Positions 58,427 to 64,000 of a DNA stretch of 64,000 bases are shown in pieces; the stretch's first letter is position 1; every line of letters begins with the position of its first letter. Origin of the DNA: Cycas panzhihuaensis (taxonomy: Eukaryota > Cycadophyta); NCBI GenBank assembly GCA_023213395.1, contig CM041465.1:199585741-199649740 (forward strand), read 5' to 3'. The notes below the pieces were generated by a model. That model saw only the letters and a list, made by a program, of their open reading frames with translations. It did no database searches and was not told the origin of the DNA. The translations under genes were made by a program, and so were the position numbers.

Positions 58427-58662
58427 TGTAATGGACTTATTCTGTTACTGAAAAGATGAAGCCAAAAGATATGAAAACACTTACACAAGCACTGAGTAAT
58501 CAATGAATATTTTTTATTGAATAGAATAATGAATAATGATACATACGACATCTAGAGCTAATTTATATGCATATCGTGCCCTTTTACAAGGGTTATATCT
58601 TTATCTGTGACATCCCTTCATTAACAAGGATTAATTAATTATTTTAAAAGAGGTTCATAACA
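58427..58662 (-). repeat. 3' LTR of the Ty3/gypsy element
   Basis: In sense it starts TGTTATGAACC and ends GTCCATTACA. It is preceded by the PPT AGAGAGAGAAAT (58663-58674). The boundary agrees with the end of similarity to copy 1. The partner LTR is outside the window, so the boundary rests on TG/CA and PPT only. Confidence 0.72.
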
Positions 58663-59900
58663 ATTTCTCTCTCTGAAGATGTTTTACCCACGAAACTCTC
58701 TTTTCTAAAATCAAGATGAAATTTGATAAAATCGAAGGATTCCCACGAAGTATGTTCAAGAGGCAACCTTTTCCATTTGATCAAATATTCTTGAATAGTC
58801 TTTGACCGCAACCGACATTCTCGAATTTCAAGGATAGCTTTTGGTAATGAAATTAATTTGCCTTCTTCATCTAGAAGGGGTAATTCTGTCTGTACCTATA
58901 CATGATTTCCAATTTTCTTTTTGAGACAAGCCACATGAAATACATTGTGTAATTTTGAAGTTAAAAGTTCTAAGGCATACGCCAATTCTCTAATTTTCTA
59001 TTTAATCTAAAAAGGTCCATATAATCGAGGACTCAATTTCTCCTTTCGAGATTTTTTTAACGATGCTTGCTTGTAAGGTTGCAGTCTTACATAGACCCAA
59101 TCCTTAACGTCAAATATTCTTTCTGTATTGTGTTTATCAACTTGCTATTTCATACGATTTCTTAATTCTTCTAAATGTTCCTTTAATATTTAAATTGTAT
59201 TTTGTAATTCTTGGAGAAAATCATGAATTGCTGGAACCTTATTATTCTTGTTTAACCAATTCTTTAATTGAGCAGGTTGATAGCCATATAATGCTTGATA
59301 TGGTGTCATTTTAATGGATGAATGATAAGAATTAAACTAAGCTTAAGCTAAATACAACCATTTGACCCATGAGTTTTGTTTATCCACTACATAATTTTAT
59401 AAATAATTCTCTAAACATTTGTTAACTGCTTCAGTCAGTCTGTCTATTTGTGGATGATAACTGATACTCATCTCTAACTTCATTCCCACTTATTGAAATA
59501 TTTCTTGCTAGGAATAACTTAGAAATTTGGGATCTCTTTCACTGATAATAGTTTGCAAAAATCCATGTAATTTGTGAATTTCTTTGATAAATATTTTAGT
59601 TAGTTGTTGAGCTTTATAATTAGATTGAATGGGTATAAAATGAGAAAATTTTGTTAAACAATCCACAATCATGTAAATAACATCTTTTCCTTCTGATTTC
59701 AGTAGGCTAGTGATGAAATCCATGCTAATACTTTCCCATTTTTATTGCAGGATAGGAAGAGGCTAGAGCAATCTAGGAGTAGTAGTACGTTCATATTTAT
59801 TAGTTTGGCAAGTTATGCATTTAGAAACAAATTTCTTAATGTCATTTTTTATTCCCTTCTAGAAAAATGATTGTTTATCTTGAAGATATATTTTATAAAA
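58663..59900 (-). pseudogene. Ty3/gypsy integrase and chromodomain relic
   Basis: Minus-strand order: ACQTNKYE (end of the zinc site), SISMDFITSLLKSEGKDVIY (first D), IISERDPKFLS (second D), SYHPQIDRLTEAVNKCLE (E), a full complement of catalytic acids. Then come PYQALYGYQPAQLKNWL, WVYVRLQPYKQASLKK, LHNVFHVACLKK, and a chromodomain-like end EYLIKWKRLPLEHTSWE near 58780. Chromodomains on integrases are the mark of chromoviruses and steer integration to heterochromatin. Stops occur about every 40-60 codons. Confidence 0.85.
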
Positions 59901-61500
59901 TCCTTCATGACCTATTGTAGGTACTATATGTGCTTCATTTAATATCTTAGCATAGAAAGTTGATTTTGTGCTTAAGAATATCCATCCTTTATACCATAAA
60001 ATATAATTCTTCTATTCAATTTTGTCTTCTTTTCCTTATTGAATTTTTAGAATCAATTATTGAATGTTAAGATCTTTCATATATTCTTATTGTAATTCTA
60101 TGATCCATACTAGTTCTATCATTGAAATGGATTTTAGTTGAGATTCTATACTTTCTTCATCTTTCTGCAATAATGCATTAGCCACTACATCATTTTTTCC
60201 TTTATTATATAGTATGTCGAAATCAAATACTTGAATTTTACTTATCAACTTGTATTGTTCAGGAGATAATTCTTTTTATTTCAATAAATATTACAAACTG
60301 TTATGATCTGTCTTGACTATAAATTTGCTACCTAATAGATACTGACACCATTTAACCAAAGCGTATATAATGGCTAATATTTCCTTATCATAGGTAGATT
60401 TTAGAATTGCTCTATTGTTTAGCTTTCTACTCTCAAATGCAATGAGTTTACCTTCTTGCATTAATGCTGTAGTAATTCCTGTTCCTAATGTATCATATTC
60501 TATTATGAAAATTTTAGAAAAATTAGGTGATGTTAGTATCGGTAACTGGGTTATTATTTGCTTAACTTGTTCAAAACACTTTGTTACTTCTTCATTCCAT
60601 TAGAAAGAATCCTTTTTTAATAAATAGGTTAAGGAAGCTATTCTCTATGCTTAATTTTTAACAAAACATCGATAATATCCTATTAAACCTAGAAATCCTG
60701 AGAGTTTCGTAATATTTTTGGGTATTGGCCATTCTTAAATTGCCTTAACTTTCCCTGGGTCAGCTTTAATTCCTTCATTTTATATAAGATGACCAAGATA
60801 TTCTATTTCTTTTATTCCAAAATAATATTCTGATTTGTTAACATAAAATTTTTGTTTCTTCAAGGTGCTCAGTACTTGGTCAAGATGGTTCATGTGTTCT
60901 TCCCATTGTTTACTGAATATTAATGTCGTCAAAGAAGACTAACACAAGCTTCCACAAGAAAGGTTTTAGAACTTAATTTATTATAGCTTAGAATATGGCT
61001 AGTGCATTGATTAGGCCAAAGGCCATTACCTTGAATTCATAATGACCATGGTGTATACTAAAGGTTGTTTTGTATGTATTGTCTGGTTTAATACAAATTT
61101 GATGATAACCTAATTTTAAACTGATTTTTGAAAAATATTTTGCTGCATATAATTTGTCTAGCAACTCATCAATTCTTGGTATAAGAAATTTATTTTTTAT
61201 TATAACTTTATTTAATGCTCAGTAGTCTATGCACATACGAAAAGATTCATCTTTCTTCCTTACTAAGATTACAGGTACTGCAATCAGGCTTTTACTAGGA
61301 GTTATTGATTTTATATCTAATAATTCTTATACGATCTTTTCAATATCATTCTGATAATGATGTGGTTGTTTATAGGGTTGGATAATAATTGGATTAGTGC
61401 CTGCTTCCAATTCAATTTGATATTCAAATCCCCTGTCTGATAGCAATTCTGCTGGAATATTTTAAAAAACTTCTTTATATTTATAGATGACTTTTTGTAG
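59901..61500 (-). pseudogene. Ty3/gypsy reverse transcriptase and RNase H relic
   Basis: RT motifs on the minus strand: RMRIDYRALNKVIIKNKFLI near 61230, PRIDELLDKLYAAKYFSKI, LGYHQICIKPDNTYKTTFSI, HYEFKVMAFGL, then VFFDDI near 60930 (catalytic pair kept). RNase H sequence follows but is broken by many stops; frame changes are frequent between 60000 and 60900. Confidence 0.82.
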
Positions 61501-61635
61501 TTTATTTTCTTGTGTAGTTGGCTTAATTTCTACCTAGATTAAAAAAAGTTGAGTCATCATACCATGGTAGCCTTTCTTGATTAAAAATTTCATTCGTTTA
61601 CAGGATATTAGCTGGTTATTTCCATATTTCTCTCC

Positions 61636-61941
61636 TTAAAGGATGATAGTTATTCCATCTTTCTTATATCTCATAAATAATTCTTTAAGATTCATCTCAA
61701 AAGTTTGTAACCATTGACTCCCTAGAACAATATCTACTTTACCAACATCTAATACATAAAAATTTTCTTTAAGAATGATATCGCCAATTAAGATTTTAAG
61801 GTTTTCCATTATTCCTTGTCCAGATATAACCTGTTGCCCCCTAACACTTACTTGAAAAGATGTCATTCTAGATGGAAATAGTTTTAAGTGTTGAGTTGAT
61901 ATTCTATCAATAAAATTATAAGTACTTTCGGGATTGATCAA
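61636..61941 (-). pseudogene. Ty3/gypsy protease relic
   Basis: An open stretch of about 100 codons. NPESTYNFIDR stands where plant chromoviruses have D(S/G)GxTxNFI, so the catalytic D is changed to N or lost. FQVSVRGQQVISGQG, LKILIGDIILKENFYVLDVG and VDIVLGSQWLQTF complete the retropepsin fold. Upstream, near 62165-62200, a decayed zinc-knuckle end (CAKKWTPNHKC) is readable just before the copia insertion. Confidence 0.82.
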
Positions 61942-62209
61942 AATCGTACTGGCTTGATTTTTAATAAATCCTCATAGTTTAAGCATGTCAGATCTAGTTA
62001 GACCACTCATAGCTGAGAATGACATTTTTAAGATGTCCTCCTCTTGTTTATATTGGTACTCATAATTTTCAATGGTATTTTCTTGGCCACATTTTGTATC
62101 ATTCTCTTATTCAATTTTCTCATTTTCTACTACTAGAAATAATTCGATTGTATATAATTAATTTTTCTAGCATTTATGATTAGGTGTCCATTTTTTAGCA
62201 CACCTAAAA

Positions 62210-62541
62210 TGATGGAGCCGGAGGAGTAGAGCAGGACATCACGACGTTCTCATCTTGAGTACAACGGTAATTTCCAATAGAATGGCGGTGTTAATAAACA
62301 CCAGGGAGGTATTCCCAACCCTTAAATAGAGAATTCGGGGAGGCGTCAGGCGCCATCACCCTAGCTGTACAACAATTAAGGTTAGTTTAAAAAAACATTA
62401 AAATAAATAATGGTGATACGTTCCTCAAATGAGTGGTCGGTTCGGGCGGCTATTGAACGGCTCAAGGTGCCCTAGGGGCCCTCAAAGGCGGCTTTGAGGG
62501 GCCCTAAGCGCCTGTGCACGACATTGGGATTATTCCCAACA
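62210..62541 (-). repeat. 3' LTR of the right-hand copia element
   Basis: 332 bp; in sense it runs TGTTGGGAATAATCC to CTCCATCA. A GC-rich hairpin at about 62477-62503 pairs GGCCCTCAAAG with CTTTGAGGGGCC around GCGG. A TATA-like CTATTTAAGGG lies near 62325 on the minus strand. Confidence 0.88.
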
Positions 62542-62553
62542 TTCTCCCCCATA
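62542..62553 (-). other. Polypurine tract of the right-hand copia element
   Basis: The minus strand reads TATGGGGGAGAA directly before the 3' LTR, the same tract as at 24386. Confidence 0.88.
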
Positions 62554-62559
62554 AGCCCA

Positions 62560-64000
62560 ATGTGTATGACTCCTAAATCATCTCTGAATTTCTCAAATTT
62601 GATTTTTCCCAAGGCCTTTGTAAAAATATCCGTTGTTTGATCTTCAGTACTACAATAAGTTAACTCTATCTCTTCTGCTTGTACAAGTTCCTGAATGAAG
62701 TGGTATTGAGTTTCAATATGCTTTGTTCTGCTGTGGAATACTGGATTTTTGGTCATTTGAATAGAGCTCTGATTGTCACACCAAATTCTAGTGGGACCTT
62801 GCTGTTTAATTTGAAAATCCTGTAAGAGTCTTCTTAACCAGATTGATTCACGTGCTCTAACATCTGCGGCTTTATATTCTCGCCTTACCGTGGATAAGGA
62901 AAGCGGTATTTTGTTTCTTTGTACTCCAAGCTACCGATCCCATACTAAATGCATAACCTGAGGTAGATTTTCTATCATCGACATCACCAGCCCAATCTGA
63001 ATCTATATAACCAGTTAACTAAAACTCGGATGTAGGTTTGTGGTATAACCCAAAGTCTGAAGTCCCTTTAAGGTATCTGAGGATTCTTTTAGCAGCTTGC
63101 CAATGAGATGTTTTTGGATCCTACATAAATCTAGATACAACACTTACGGAATATGTTATATCAGGTCGAGTAGAGGTTAAATAAAGTAGGCTGCCAATCA
63201 GTTGTCTATAGTGAGTGGGATCAACTGAAGTTGACTCATCTGTCTTAGAGAGTTTAATTCCAATTTCTGCTGGTATTGATAATGGTTTTCAGTTTGTCAT
63301 ATTAAATCTTTGTAGAAGGTCTAATATATATTTACGTTGGGAGATAAATATTCCTTGTTTATCTTGCCACACTTCCAATCCTAGAAAGTAGTGTATAAGA
63401 CCTAAGTCTGTCATTTCAAATTCCTTACACATAGCTTCTTTAAATTAACTTAAAAGTTGGGAGTCATTTCCGGTATAAATTAAGTCGTCTACGTAAAGTC
63501 CTACGATCAATATCGAATTTCCTTTAATTTTGGTGTATAGGTTTGGATCTGCTTGAGATCTTTCAAACCCTTGATCTTTAAGATATGTGTCTATATGGGA
63601 ATACCAAGCCCTAGGTGCTTGTTTTAGACCATATAATGTTTTCTTTAACTTATACACTTTGTTTTCTTCCCCCCTGACTTCAAAACCGAGGGGTTGAGAG
63701 ACATAGATATCTTCTTGGATATAACCATTTACGAAAGCACTTTTTACATCCATTTGATAAACATGCCAACCCATTTGGGTGGCTAAACTTATTATACTGC
63801 GAACTGATTCCATCATAGTGACTGGGGCAAATGTTTCAGTATAGTATATGCCTTCTCTTTGGGCATATCCTTTTGCAACTAAACGAGCTTTATACTTATC
63901 AATTGATCCATCAGAGTGGAACTTAGTCTTATAGACCCATTTGGTTCCAATGGCTTTCTTTCTTGGTGGTAAGTCTACAAGTTCCCAAGTATCATTTTTA
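62560..64000 (-). pseudogene. Copia reverse transcriptase and RNase H (partial)
   Basis: On the minus strand, RT from the window end reads [20 protein letters not shown], then an open stretch from 63816: MGWHVYQMDVKSAFVNGYIQ, EDIYVSQPLGFEV, YGLKQAPRAWYSHID and GLYVDDLIYTGN at about 63480. RNase H follows to 62560 with HSRTKHIETQYHFI and TTDIFTKALGKIKF, ending before the PPT. Catalytic YVDD is intact. A few stops and shifts remain (near 63440, 63290, 63010, 62910), so I call it a pseudogene, though a recent one. Confidence 0.87.

Larger units (their letters stand above)
58427..62209 (-). mobile_element. Minus-strand Ty3/gypsy element (chromodomain type), 5' part displaced
   Basis: A 236-bp 3' LTR (58427-58662) is preceded in sense by a purine tract and by pol reading chromodomain, integrase, RNase H, RT and protease as one moves right. 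At 62209 it is cut by a copia LTR; its gag and 5' LTR should lie beyond the window. It inserted at the right edge of duplicate copy 2. Confidence 0.85.
62210..64000 (-). mobile_element. Minus-strand Ty1/copia element, cut by the window end
   Basis: The 3' LTR at 62210-62541 is followed on the right by a PPT and by RNase H and RT on the minus strand, with the rest outside the window. The LTR belongs to the family of 24032-32482. The pol is much less decayed (long open stretches, YVDD intact), so this copy is younger. It is inserted in gypsy sequence between the zinc knuckle and gag. Confidence 0.9.

Noticed and set aside
1-64000. CRISPR arrays, prokaryotic operons, organelle DNA
   Set aside because: No regularly spaced repeats, ribosome-binding-site-led gene runs or plastid/mitochondrial genes were seen; all content fits a plant nuclear repeat region.

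Overview
The window is intergenic heterochromatin from a large plant nuclear genome. The DNA is very AT-rich. Nearly every recognisable protein motif belongs to a Ty1/copia, Ty3/gypsy or LINE retrotransposon. Primer-binding sites match plant initiator tRNA-Met (TGGTATCAGAGC), and many stops sit where CAG, CAA or TGG is expected, as in old methylated plant repeats. I find no intact host gene. Host sequence appears only as a U6 snRNA copy fused to a LINE and as two gene fragments (NAA35/MAK10-like and STIC2/YbaB-like) inside an LTR element.

Two diverged direct copies of one block organise the window. Copy 1 is about 763-19745 and copy 2 about 39533-58423. The shared core is a plus-strand Ty3/gypsy pol, an unidentified ORF relic, a minus-strand Ty3/gypsy integrase relic, a minus-strand copia LTR with a PBS on one side and a PPT on the other, and two plus-strand copia LTRs each followed by a PBS and an AT-rich leader. 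Later insertions differ between the copies, so each copy supplies the empty site for insertions in the other. Copy 1 gained a gag-only copia derivative (2898-9218) and a U6-LINE chimera (12304-14760). Copy 2 gained a nearly full-length LINE (44519-52872, itself carrying a 2.5-kb GC-rich solo-LTR-like insert) and a 580-bp solo LTR (53186-53765).

Between the copies lies a nest. An older plus-strand copia starts with an LTR at 19767-20075. Its leader is split by a complete plus-strand copia (20888-36952), which is itself split by a complete minus-strand copia (24032-32482). The older leader seems to resume at 36953 and reaches a gag start at 39441 before copy 2 begins.

Right of copy 2 is a minus-strand chromodomain-type Ty3/gypsy element (LTR 58427-58662, pol to about 62209). 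It is interrupted by a minus-strand copia element (62210 to the window end) of the same LTR family as the 24032-32482 element.

Most of these elements are dead: frames are broken and several catalytic residues are lost. The best-preserved coding sequence is the LINE in copy 2. The strongest signals for follow-up are the U6-LINE chimera, the gag-only element with two captured host gene fragments, and the iterated units of about 41 bp (PBS plus LTR end) around that element's LTRs.
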